From positions 248,001 through 312,000 of the forward strand of contig NZ_JHZC01000007.1 in NCBI RefSeq assembly GCF_000621125.1: DNA of 64,000 nt, given 5' to 3'. This document shows, piece after piece, positions 8,753-17,481 of this stretch (the first letter of the stretch is position 1; every line of letters begins with the position of its first letter). This DNA comes from Maribacter antarcticus DSM 21422. Its GTDB lineage: Bacteria > Bacteroidota > Bacteroidia > Flavobacteriales > Flavobacteriaceae. The notes under the pieces are model-generated. The model was not told the origin of the DNA and made no database searches. It saw nothing but the letters and a program-made list of their open reading frames with translations. The translations under genes and the position numbers were made by a program.

Positions 8753-11700
8753 TTATGATTTTAATTTTTTATTAGTTCGGATTTCAAGTTCACTTTTCTT
8801 CAGTTGGATATTTAATTTTTTAACTTCCATATCCATAAATATTTTGAATTTGGCATCCACATTCTGTAAGCGTTTATTAAATATGGCATATACTTCACGC
8901 TGCTGGTTCGTAGGTTTAAAGTCGGCTCCAAATCCGCCTATGTCGCTGGCAAGTGAACTTATACGTCCGTAGAGCTTCATAGGAGACCTAAATGCATCCT
9001 CGCGTGCTCCAGTAAGATGGATGTCATAGAGAGAACCGGCAATAGATTCGGCTAACATCCGCAGTTCCTCTGCTTTTTTACGGTCACTGTTCTTCGTCAA
9101 TTTTGGAATGATTTCGTTGAGCTCTGCTCGGATGGTTTCAATATCATTGATCATGGTTACAGCCAAGTTCATGGCATCACGCAGTTCTAAGGAAAAGGCC
9201 ACCTGCTCTTTTAGTTCGTTTAAGGTACTTTCTGTATCGGGGTCTTTCAACACGTCTACTTCTCTGATGAATTCCTCTTTGCCAACAATTAATTTTACTT
9301 TGTATCGCTTTGGTACTACACGTGGCCCAAATTGTCCGCGCCACAAGTCTAAATCCCAAGTAACCAAAGGCCTCCAACCTTCCCCATTTAACTGTACCCA
9401 TGGTCTTCCTGGAGGGGTCGACTGTAATTTGGGTTTATACGTAGGTTCATATCTCAAATCCCACATCACCCGATGAATGCCTGCATCGGTTTTGCCTTCT
9501 AGGCTTCGGATAAGTTGATTATCCATAGTCAGTATTTCAATAGACACTTTTTGATCTGTGCTGTCCTTTAGATAATAATGTATGTCCGCACCGTAAGACG
9601 GATTATTACCCGAATTCATACTTGGACCATCTGTTTTTATGGCTTGCTGGTCTATAAATCGATAGGCAGGTCGCATACTGAATAAATGCGCTTCTTCATC
9701 TTTTGCATCCATATCAAATTCTCGTAGGGGAGCTACATTATCCAAAATGTAATAGCCACGGCCATAGGTTCCTACGACCAAATCATCAAAACGTTCTTGG
9801 ATTTCTAACCAATATACAGGGGCAGGGGGCAGATTGTTACGCAAACGCATCCAATTTTCGCCATCATTATGACTTATATATAGCCCGTTATCTACCCCTA
9901 AATATAACATGCCTTCCCGTTTTGGGTCTTCTTTAATCGCATGGACAAAACTGTGCACCGATTTTGGTACCGAGGCAGTAATCAATTTCCAGGTTTGCCC
10001 GTAATCCACTGTTTTATAGGCATAGGGGTCAAAATTGCCCATTTGGTGTAAGTCAACAGTTATGTAAGCTGTTCCTTTCTTGTAGCGAGACACTTCAATA
10101 TTTGCAATAGTACCCCATTTAGGGAGGTCGGGAATATTCGCAGTAAGGTTTGTCCAATTTGCACCTCCATCTTTCGTAAGCTGCACCTGTCCGTCATTAG
10201 TCCCTGCCCAGATGAGTCCTGGTTCCAATTTAGATTCCGTAATGCTGAACAGGACAGAACCGTCAAAGGTCATCAAATTATCTACGGCAACACCACCTGA
10301 ACTCTGTTGGTGTGATTTGTCATTCAGAGTCAAGTCTGGACTTATTACCTGCCAGCTCTGTCCGCCATCATCGCTTTTATGCACGTATTGGCTGCCTACA
10401 TATACCCGGTGTTTGGTATGGGGCGAAAAAGCTAAGGGGAAATTCCAATGCCACCGGTATTTTAGTTTACCAGGCTCCCATCCATAACCGGCCTCTGGCC
10501 AAACCCGAACATCTCTTGCATTACCTGTTTTTGCATCGTACCGCTGTAGCCCGCCATCGTAGCATCCAGACCAAACAATATCATTATCAAAAGGGTCAGG
10601 TTGTGCAAATCCACTTTCGCACCCGCCAACACCTTTCCATAAGCCTAAGGGAATATAACCCTGCCTGCTATTGCTTGGCCCCATATAAGAATAGCCATCC
10701 TGTCTATTGCCGTATACGTTATAGGGTACTTGATCGTCTACCGAAACGTGATACATCTGTGCAATAGGTAACACAATCCGTTGAAAGCTTTTACCGTGAT
10801 TTAAACTGATGCTTGCACAGCCATCATGGGCTACTAATATACGATCAGGATTGCTAGGGTCTATCCAAATATCATGGTTGTCGCCACCTGCTCTGTAGCC
10901 ACTTTTAAACGTTTTGCCACCGTCCATGGTGGTACTGAATTTTACACTGGCAAAATGAACTTCGTTTGGATTATCGGTTCCAACTGCCATACGGGTATAA
11001 TAAGGAGCACGCTCCGCGATATCATGATTTCTGGATTGTAAGGTCCAAGTTTCTCCAAAATCCGCTGATCGGTATAAGGCTGGGCTATCGATTTCAAAAA
11101 GGGCATACACAATATTAGGGTTGGAATGAGATATGGCTACCGCAGTTTTACCCACGGGATTATCCTTACCTCCGGGAAGTCCTTTTGAAGTCATTGCCTC
11201 CCATGAATTTCCACCGTCCATAGTTCTGTAAATACCACCCCCGGCACCACCACTTCGCAATCCCCAAGTATTGATATGAATGGACCACATGCCTACTAGG
11301 AGTCGGTCTGGATTTTTAGGATCAAGCGCCAATTCTGCTGCTCCCGTATTTTCATCTACAAAAAAAATGCGCTCCCAGTTTTTACCACCATCTATGGTTT
11401 TGTAAACACCCCTTTCCTGTTGGGGCCCATAGGTATGACCAAGTGCTGCAGCATATACAATATCTGGATTTGTGGGATGCACGATAACACGTCCAATACG
11501 ACCCGTTCTTTCAAGCCCCATGTTTTTCCATGTCTTTCCGCCATCTTCAGATTTATAAATTCCGTCACCCATGGCATGTGCAGGGCGTATCACAAAAGTT
11601 TCCCCTGTGCCTACCCAAACAATATCTGGGTTGGTAGGTGTAATGGCTAATGAACCAATGGAGGAAACATCTTGGTCGTCAAAGATGGGGTCCCAATTGA

Positions 11701-11914
11701 GTCCACCATCCGTTGTTTTCCATAGTCCGCCCGAAGCTGCTCCAATATAATTAAGCATGGGGTCGCCAGGAACTCCGGCAATTGCGATAGCTCGGTTGCC
11801 TTCCGGACCAATAAAACGAAAGTCTAAGTTTTCGAAGACCGATGGGTCATTTTGACCGAGTATTGAAAATGAAATACTGTATAGGAAAGCAAAGAAAAGT
11901 AGTCTTAATTTCAT
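8753..11914 (-). CDS. large Asp-box (sortilin/VPS10-like) propeller protein, secreted
   Basis: This is a 1053-residue exported protein (signal peptide about 1-20, ending SILGQ). At least ten Asp boxes are visible, including TTDGGLNW, SEDGGKTW, TIDGGKNW, TMDGGNSW, SDDGGQSW, TKDGGANW and TVDYGQTW. They define one or two beta-propellers covering about residues 25-720. The remainder has a beta-rich region (about 730-900) and a charged, helical C terminus (about 900-1053). It is a paralogue of the 956-residue protein nearby but has a different C-terminal half. The function is unknown. Its place directly before two M28 peptidases suggests a role in extracellular protein binding or processing, which is inference. 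Confidence 0.85.
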   Translation of the reverse strand: MKLRLLFFAFLYSISFSILGQNDPSVFENLDFRFIGPEGNRAIAIAGVPGDPMLNYIGAASGGLWKTTDGGLNWDPIFDDQDVSSIGSLAITPTNPDIVWVGTGETFVIRPAHAMGDGIYKSEDGGKTWKNMGLERTGRIGRVIVHPTNPDIVYAAALGHTYGPQQERGVYKTIDGGKNWERIFFVDENTGAAELALDPKNPDRLLVGMWSIHINTWGLRSGGAGGGIYRTMDGGNSWEAMTSKGLPGGKDNPVGKTAVAISHSNPNIVYALFEIDSPALYRSADFGETWTLQSRNHDIAERAPYYTRMAVGTDNPNEVHFASVKFSTTMDGGKTFKSGYRAGGDNHDIWIDPSNPDRILVAHDGCASISLNHGKSFQRIVLPIAQMYHVSVDDQVPYNVYGNRQDGYSYMGPSNSRQGYIPLGLWKGVGGCESGFAQPDPFDNDIVWSGCYDGGLQRYDAKTGNARDVRVWPEAGYGWEPGKLKYRWHWNFPLAFSPHTKHRVYVGSQYVHKSDDGGQSWQVISPDLTLNDKSHQQSSGGVAVDNLMTFDGSVLFSITESKLEPGLIWAGTNDGQVQLTKDGGANWTNLTANIPDLPKWGTIANIEVSRYKKGTAYITVDLHQMGNFDPYAYKTVDYGQTWKLITASVPKSVHSFVHAIKEDPKREGMLYLGVDNGLYISHNDGENWMRLRNNLPPAPVYWLEIQERFDDLVVGTYGRGYYILDNVAPLREFDMDAKDEEAHLFSMRPAYRFIDQQAIKTDGPSMNSGNNPSYGADIHYYLKDSTDQKVSIEILTMDNQLIRSLEGKTDAGIHRVMWDLRYEPTYKPKLQSTPPGRPWVQLNGEGWRPLVTWDLDLWRGQFGPRVVPKRYKVKLIVGKEEFIREVDVLKDPDTESTLNELKEQVAFSLELRDAMNLAVTMINDIETIRAELNEIIPKLTKNSDRKKAEELRMLAESIAGSLYDIHLTGAREDAFRSPMKLYGRISSLASDIGGFGADFKPTNQQREVYAIFNKRLQNVDAKFKIFMDMEVKKLNIQLKKSELEIRTNKKLKS

Positions 11915-12065
11915 CGGAAGGTCTTTTTGGTCAATTTAAAATAAAAAGAACTAAATATAACCAAGATTTATATAAGAAATATATGTATTTCAATTTTAGA
12001 GATTATCTAAGATAAGTTGGGAAGGCATTTTGGAATCCTTAAATTTATACGCAAACGAAATAACA

Positions 12066-13358
12066 ATGAAATACGAACAAATCTCCAATTCACTGTTTAT
12101 AAAGAACCGTAAAAAATTTATGGCCCAAATGCAGCCAAAAAGTATAGCGGTTTTTAATTCTAACGATATCTATCCTATAAGTGCCGATAGCGTGCTTCCT
12201 TTTGAGCAGCATCGGGATATTTTTTACTTGAGTGGTGCCGACCAAGAGGAAACGATTTTGTTACTTTTTCCTGATGCTATAGACAAAAAACATCGTGAAA
12301 TTTTATTCGTTACGGAGACCAACGACCATATTGCAGTTTGGGAAGGAGCTAAATTGACAAAGGAACAGGGAACCGAAGTATCAGGAATCCAAACCATTTA
12401 TTGGTTGTCAGATTTTGACAAGGTCTTTTTTAATTTGATGACCGAGGCCGATACCATTTATTTCAACACCAACGAGCACTACCGGCAGGCGGTAGTCAAC
12501 GAGACGCGTGAAGATCGTTTTATCAAAAAAACCAAGGAACAGTATCCGGCACATAAGGTAGCCAAGAGCAATCCTATTTTACAGGAAATTAGAGGTATTA
12601 AGGAGCCTGAAGAGTTAGAATTGATGCAAACAGCTTGTAACATCACGGGAAAGGGATTTCGAAGGTTATTGGGTTTTGTAAAACCTGGGGTTTGGGAACA
12701 TGAGATTGAGGCAGAACTGATTCATGAATTTATTCGTAATCGCTCCAAGGGGTTTGCATATCCGCCAATAATCGCATCTGGGAATAACGCCAATGTGCTA
12801 CATTATTTAGAAAATAATAAAGCGTGTAAGGATGGTGATTTAATTTTGATGGATGTTGCTGCGGAATATGCGAATTACTCCAGTGATCTCACCCGTACAA
12901 TTCCGGTCAATGGAAAATTTACCAAGCGTCAAAAGGAGGTTTATGAGGCGGTTTTACGTGTCAAGAAGGATGCAACCAAGCTTTTAGTGCCTGGGATGCT
13001 TTGGGCGGAATACCACAAAGAATGTGGTAACTTGATGACTTCGGAATTATTAGCACTTGGATTGTTGGACAAGGCTGATGTACAGAATGAGAATCCGGAT
13101 AGGCCTGCGTACAAGAAATATTTTATGCATGGCACTAGTCATCATATCGGGCTCAATACACACGATTACGGTGAATTAAAAAAACCGATGCAGGCGAATA
13201 TGGTTTTTACGGTTGAGCCTGGCATCTATATTCCAGAAGAAGGTTTTGGAATACGTTTGGAGGATGATGTGGTTATCCAAGAAAAAGGCGAACCCTTTAA
13301 TTTGATGGGGAACATTCCTATTGAGGCAGAAGAAATTGAGAGTTTAATGAATGCTTAA
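12066..13358 (+). CDS. pepP: Xaa-Pro aminopeptidase (M24B, aminopeptidase P)
   Basis: This 430-residue cytoplasmic metallopeptidase removes N-terminal residues that precede proline. It has an aminopeptidase P N-terminal domain (about 5-130) and a creatinase-fold catalytic domain (about 165-420). Metal-binding pieces are visible: LMDVAAEYANYSSDLTRT (both Asp ligands), GTSHHIGLNTHD (His), VFTVEPGIY (Glu) and IRLEDDVV (Glu). The frame is open 12 codons further upstream, but the ATG at 12066 begins the family's usual MKYEQI-type N terminus, so I use it. It is divergent from the Asp-box gene, and exonuclease III follows after 44 bp. Confidence 0.93.
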   Translation: MKYEQISNSLFIKNRKKFMAQMQPKSIAVFNSNDIYPISADSVLPFEQHRDIFYLSGADQEETILLLFPDAIDKKHREILFVTETNDHIAVWEGAKLTKEQGTEVSGIQTIYWLSDFDKVFFNLMTEADTIYFNTNEHYRQAVVNETREDRFIKKTKEQYPAHKVAKSNPILQEIRGIKEPEELELMQTACNITGKGFRRLLGFVKPGVWEHEIEAELIHEFIRNRSKGFAYPPIIASGNNANVLHYLENNKACKDGDLILMDVAAEYANYSSDLTRTIPVNGKFTKRQKEVYEAVLRVKKDATKLLVPGMLWAEYHKECGNLMTSELLALGLLDKADVQNENPDRPAYKKYFMHGTSHHIGLNTHDYGELKKPMQANMVFTVEPGIYIPEEGFGIRLEDDVVIQEKGEPFNLMGNIPIEAEEIESLMNA

Positions 13359-13402
13359 TACTTATTTAGAACATAAGTAGTTCAATTAAAAAAGTAAAAA
13401 AT

Positions 13403-14173
13403 ATGAAATTAGTGTCTTGGAACGTAAACGGTATTCGTGCTTCTGTAAAAAAGGGTTTTGCCGATGTGGTAGCCGATTTTGATGCCGATATATTTTGCGT
13501 TCAGGAAACCAAAGCACAAGATGATCAAGTGAGTGAAGCGCTAACAGAGATTGTCGGGTATGAATTGCATAGCAATAGTGCGGAGCGCAAAGGCTATTCT
13601 GGCACAGCAATACTTAGTAAAGAAAAACCACTATCCTTTTCTGTTGATATGGGCAAAGAGGAACATGATATGGAAGGCCGTATTACCCATGCCGAATATG
13701 AGCACTTTCATTCTGTAAATGTATATGTGCCCAACAGTGGCAGCGGATTAAAAAGACTGGACTACAGGCAAAAATGGGATGTAGCTTTTACGGTGTACCT
13801 AAACAAGTTATCTAAAACGAAGCCTTTGGTCGTTACCGGAGATTTTAATGTAGCACATACGGAGAACGATTTAGCCAATCCAAAATCTAACTACAATAAA
13901 ACTTCGGGGTTTACCCAAGTAGAAATTGATGGGTTGGATAATATGATGAAAGAATTGAAATTGGTCGATACCTTTAGAGCAAAACACCCTACCACTTTTG
14001 ATAAATATAGTTTTTGGAGTATGCGTGGTGGTGCCCGTAACCGAAATGTAGGTTGGCGATTGGATTATTTTCTGGTGAGTGAATCGCTTTGGCCTAACGT
14101 AATTTCGGCTGAAATCCATGACCAGGTTATGGGAAGCGATCATTGTCCTATTAGTTTGGAACTTAAATTTTAA
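13403..14173 (+). CDS. xth: exodeoxyribonuclease III
   Basis: This 256-residue AP endonuclease / 3'-5' exonuclease acts in base excision repair. Family motifs are in order: VSWNVNGIRA at the N terminus, FCVQETKAQ (metal-binding Glu), VTGDFNVAH (catalytic Asp and Asn), a WRLDYFLVS segment, and the terminal GSDHCPISLEL (Asp-His pair). Length is normal for the family. It lies 44 bp after the aminopeptidase gene on the same strand and is directly followed by a small interrupted membrane-protein frame. Confidence 0.95.
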   Translation: MKLVSWNVNGIRASVKKGFADVVADFDADIFCVQETKAQDDQVSEALTEIVGYELHSNSAERKGYSGTAILSKEKPLSFSVDMGKEEHDMEGRITHAEYEHFHSVNVYVPNSGSGLKRLDYRQKWDVAFTVYLNKLSKTKPLVVTGDFNVAHTENDLANPKSNYNKTSGFTQVEIDGLDNMMKELKLVDTFRAKHPTTFDKYSFWSMRGGARNRNVGWRLDYFLVSESLWPNVISAEIHDQVMGSDHCPISLELKF

Positions 14174-14178
14174 AGAAC

Positions 14179-14346
14179 ATGAGTTTATAAGATGCGGCGG
14201 CTATTGAGCAAAAGATGGTGGAAGCTCCCGACATGGCCGTTGAAATTGGCGTGGTCATAGGCACCTATTTGCCTTTTGTGGTTTTGGTACTAATAGCTTA
14301 TTTGTTTTATTACGTTTCTAAGGAGCGGAAGAGGATGAAGGAATAA
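14179..14346 (+). pseudogene. small single-pass membrane protein, early TAA
   Basis: Five bases after xth an ATG at 14179 opens Met-Ser-Leu and meets TAA at 14188-14190, after which the same frame stays open to TAA at 14344-14346. The 43 codons from an internal ATG at 14215 encode an acidic N terminus, one hydrophobic helix (about 20 residues, IGTYLPFVVLVLIAYLFYYV) and a basic tail KERKRMKE, a clean single-pass membrane protein. If the TAA were CAA (Gln), the whole 55-codon frame would be continuous. The functional product, if any, is therefore either a 43-residue protein from 14215 or none. I do not recognise the family. Confidence 0.5.
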
Positions 14347-14434
14347 GTCCACATCGTTTTCGAATAACGTACAGCAAGGAATATGTTATTAATTATCTAG
14401 AATAAAAAACTAATATGTGATTTTACTCAACAGA

Positions 14435-15706
14435 TTATTTTTTTATTTTTAAGATATTCATCAACACAAAAATAACCAAAGCCGGCAATACCCAGCCCAT
14501 ACTATATGTACTTAGGGGGATATACCCTTGTAGAAAAACTAATTCTTCGGAGAGTCCAACCGACCCTAAAAAATCAGGAATACTAAAAATAACCGTGGCT
14601 ATCACTACAGCCTTAAATACCTTTGCCGACGCGTATTTTTCTGGAATTACATTTAACACAATAAGAACGATGGTAATAGGGTATATAAACATGAGTGCTG
14701 GTAAGGCTACTGCAATTATATAGGCCACATTAAACTGACCTATTGCTACACCCAAAATACAACCAATAATAGCGGTAAGGATATAGGCTATTTGAGAATT
14801 TTTAAAACGTGATTTTACAAAGTCTGAGGTGCCAGTTACAATACCCACAGCAGTGGTAAAACAAGCTAAGCTTACCAGAATACTAAGGCAAAGATTGCCA
14901 AAGGACCCTAAACTTAAGGTGGTCATTCCGCTAAGCAACGCCGTTCTTGATATAGCAGGACCAAACGATCCGTGGACCATAGCGCCAGAAATAATCAATC
15001 CTGTATAAATAAGAAAGAGCCCCAACCCAGCCAACCAGCCCGCTTTACGGATAAGCACTTTCTTATCGGCATAAGAGCCTTGGTTGCTTTCTAGGTTTAT
15101 GGAAATGATAATGACGCCGCCAACGACCACAGCACCAATGGCATCAAAGGTTTGGTAGCCCTCTAAAATTCCATCTGTGAAAGGACTTGGAAATTTGACC
15201 TCTGAAAAATCGAAAGGAAATGAAAATAGGATATTGCCTATTAGTAGTAATAGAATTATAATGATAGCTGGGGTCAATACCTTACCAATAATATTTAGAA
15301 TCTTAGATCTATTGATAACAAAAATGAATACTAGTCCAAAGTAGATGGTACTAGTGAGCCATGAAGGGCTATCAAAAAAAGGTTGGATGCCCATTTCGTG
15401 AGTGACGGATGCAGTTCGTGGCGATGGCAAGCTAATAGAAATGGCATATATGATAATAGAATATACCAAGGCGAAGGTGGGGGACACTTTTTTACCAAAA
15501 TCAAAAATAGTTCCCTGAAGCTTGGCGTGTGCTAAAATACCTGATATAGGAATAATTACTGACGAAACACAAAATCCTAAGGCAACCAACCACCAAACAC
15601 TACCTGAATTAAAACCTAATAGGGGTGGTAGGATAAGATTTCCGGCTCCAAAGAATAAGGAGAAAAGAGCAAAGGCCGTGACTAGTATTTTTTTGTTAGG
15701 ATGCAT
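14435..15706 (-). CDS. brnQ: branched-chain amino acid transporter (LIVCS family)
   Basis: This 423-residue polytopic inner-membrane protein has about twelve hydrophobic segments. The N terminus contains the family signature LFFGAGNLILPP, followed by the GFCVSSVIIPISGILA segment. BrnQ carriers import leucine, isoleucine and valine by cation symport. The length is normal. It is convergent with the xth region and is followed upstream by a 256-bp intergenic region in which no gene is evident. Confidence 0.92.
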   Translation of the reverse strand: MHPNKKILVTAFALFSLFFGAGNLILPPLLGFNSGSVWWLVALGFCVSSVIIPISGILAHAKLQGTIFDFGKKVSPTFALVYSIIIYAISISLPSPRTASVTHEMGIQPFFDSPSWLTSTIYFGLVFIFVINRSKILNIIGKVLTPAIIIILLLLIGNILFSFPFDFSEVKFPSPFTDGILEGYQTFDAIGAVVVGGVIIISINLESNQGSYADKKVLIRKAGWLAGLGLFLIYTGLIISGAMVHGSFGPAISRTALLSGMTTLSLGSFGNLCLSILVSLACFTTAVGIVTGTSDFVKSRFKNSQIAYILTAIIGCILGVAIGQFNVAYIIAVALPALMFIYPITIVLIVLNVIPEKYASAKVFKAVVIATVIFSIPDFLGSVGLSEELVFLQGYIPLSTYSMGWVLPALVIFVLMNILKIKK

Positions 15707-15962
15707 ATTAAAAAACTAAAGCGAAAGATAATTTAAATATAGTAAAGAGCACCTCGTAAAATAGTACACCTATACATTTTGGAAGTTGACAACAAGAATA
15801 GGACACATCACAACAAATTATGGGTCAGGTGATTAATATTATATATCTTGAAAAAAATAATAAAAACGCCTATTACCAATTGGCAAACACCTAAAATTAA
15901 ATTATAACCAAAGCATTATAAAGATTCCCAAATCCTGCCGATGCATTCTAAAACCCTACCAA

Positions 15963-16181
15963 ATGAAAAAAATATTCTGTAATATTTTTGGCCATCACTA
16001 CTCCATCTCAAAAAAAGTAACTTCCCACATTAAAGAGTACAAATGTATTCATTGTCAAAAGCAAGTAACAACGGATGTTAGTGGCAACCTTTCTATATTG
16101 ACTCCTGAATTACAAGATATCAATAGAACATTGGAACATATTTACCAGAGAAGACATCATGCTGCGCAACAAGTAGCATAA
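15963..16181 (+). CDS. small conserved protein with CXXC motif
   Basis: This is a 72-residue protein beginning MKKIFCNIFGHHYSISK, with Cys6, a His pair and a CIHC motif (about 28-31) that together could bind a metal. The C-terminal half (ILTPELQDINRTLEHIYQRR) is probably helical. I recognise this only as a short hypothetical of the kind common in Flavobacteriaceae, and no function is assigned. The start is the first ATG in the frame. It stands alone, upstream of the candidate structured RNA. Confidence 0.6.
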   Translation: MKKIFCNIFGHHYSISKKVTSHIKEYKCIHCQKQVTTDVSGNLSILTPELQDINRTLEHIYQRRHHAAQQVA

Positions 16182-16244
16182 TTCACCTGTGTAAAAAACA
16201 CATAAACCCCATTCCCATGGCTGGAGAAGGAGTTTAATGGTTAT

Positions 16245-16334
16245 TCCCGAAAATTAAGTAAGTAGCTTTCATCTTAACTGTCGTAACGCCCCACAACGGA
16301 TAAGAAGCAACTGCCCTTGTTTTCGGGATTTTTT
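16245..16334 (+). ncRNA. candidate structured small RNA with terminator
   Basis: Two perfect 9-base arms, TCCCGAAAA (16245-16253) and TTTTCGGGA (16320-16328), enclose further nested pairings: AGTaGCTT (16261-16268) with AAGCaACT (16305-16312), and CTTA (16273-16276) with TAAG (16301-16304). A run of T follows the closing arm (16329-16334). This makes one long, bulged hairpin that ends like an intrinsic terminator and is read rightward. Upstream, a small hairpin around 16190-16205 may belong to it. It could be an independent RNA (for example 6S-like), or only an elaborate terminator of the small gene before it. Confidence 0.35.
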
Positions 16335-16336
16335 AT

Positions 16337-17386
16337 TTACTTACGTTCAAAAGAATTCCACCCCTGAGCGGTCAAAGGGATCTTGGTTTCCGCCCTAGTC
16401 ACAAGGTGTGCACCCTCTGATTCCTGTGTCATATGACCAATGATAGACAAACTTGGATTGCCTTTTATTTTCAGGAAAGCGGATTGATCTACGGTAAACA
16501 GTAATTCATAATCCTCACCCCCGCTTAGCGCGATCATAGTACTATCCACTTTAAATTCTTCACAGCTAGAAATCACAGTAGGGTCTAACGGAATTTTATT
16601 CTCAAACAAATTGCAACCCACCTTGCTACTTTTGCAGAGATGTAATATTTCAGACGATAATCCGTCACTGATATCTATCATTGAAGTAGGTTGCACTTCT
16701 AATTGTTGCAGTAAATTGACGATATCCTTTCGTGCCTCTGGCTTTAACTGACGTTCTACAATATAAGAATAGGGTTCCAAGTCGGGTTGGTTGTTCGGAT
16801 TTACCTTAAACACTTCTTTTTCTCGTTCTAATACTTGTAGGCCCATGTAAGCACCACCTAAATCTCCGCTGACGACTAAAAGATCATTTGGTTTTGCTCC
16901 TGAGCGGTATGTAATTTTTTCTTCGTCTACTTCTCCAAGTGCAGTAATACTAAGCATTAACCCTGTCTTAGAGGAAGTGGTATCTCCACCAATCAAGTCC
17001 ACTCCATACGTTTTACAGGCCATGGCAATACCTGCGTACAATTCTTCCAAGGCTTCTAAGGGGAATCGATTGGAAACCGCGATAGATACGGTTATTTGGG
17101 TGGCGGTGGCGTTCATTGCGTATACGTCGCTCAAATTTACCACAACCGATTTATAACCCAAATGTTTCAAGGGCATATAGCTGAGGTCAAAATGAACCCC
17201 CTCTATGAGCAGGTCTGTGCTAAGTATCGTTTTCTTATTGTTAAAGTCCAAAACTGCGGCATCGTCGCCAATTCCGGTTACTGTAGATGTTTGTGTAATT
17301 TCAAAATCTTTGGTCAGATGGGTTATAAGTCCAAATTCGCCTAATTTTTCCAATGAGGTAAGCTCGTTGTTTTTGTTTTCTAGCAT
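16337..17386 (-). CDS. thiL: thiamine-monophosphate kinase
   Basis: This 349-residue cytoplasmic kinase phosphorylates thiamine monophosphate to thiamine diphosphate, the last step of the pathway. Family features are visible: FGLITHL near the N terminus, TGIGDDAAVL (the ATP/Mg site), STDLLIEGVHFD, GGDTTSS, DISDGLSSEI and LSGGEDYELLF. The length is normal. It is transcribed alone and leftward, and its stop lies directly against the T-run of the candidate RNA on the other strand. Confidence 0.95.
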   Translation of the reverse strand: MLENKNNELTSLEKLGEFGLITHLTKDFEITQTSTVTGIGDDAAVLDFNNKKTILSTDLLIEGVHFDLSYMPLKHLGYKSVVVNLSDVYAMNATATQITVSIAVSNRFPLEALEELYAGIAMACKTYGVDLIGGDTTSSKTGLMLSITALGEVDEEKITYRSGAKPNDLLVVSGDLGGAYMGLQVLEREKEVFKVNPNNQPDLEPYSYIVERQLKPEARKDIVNLLQQLEVQPTSMIDISDGLSSEILHLCKSSKVGCNLFENKIPLDPTVISSCEEFKVDSTMIALSGGEDYELLFTVDQSAFLKIKGNPSLSIIGHMTQESEGAHLVTRAETKIPLTAQGWNSFERK

Positions 17387-17430
17387 GGTGCAAAAGTAAG
17401 GAGTTACTGCAAATTGTCGGGTATAAAAAA

Positions 17431-17452
17431 ACTGAAGCTTTTAGGCTTCAGT
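17431..17452 (-). terminator. bidirectional rho-independent terminator
   Basis: Perfect 8-bp arms ACTGAAGC and GCTTCAGT surround a 6-base loop, with a T-run after them on one strand and an A-run before them on that strand, so it can work both ways. From its place, 30 bp before thiL and downstream of the convergent flank, I see it mainly as the end of the leftward oxidoreductase gene at 17482-18939. Confidence 0.85.
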
Positions 17453-17481
17453 TTTTTTGTGATATTTTAGGATAAGGACTA

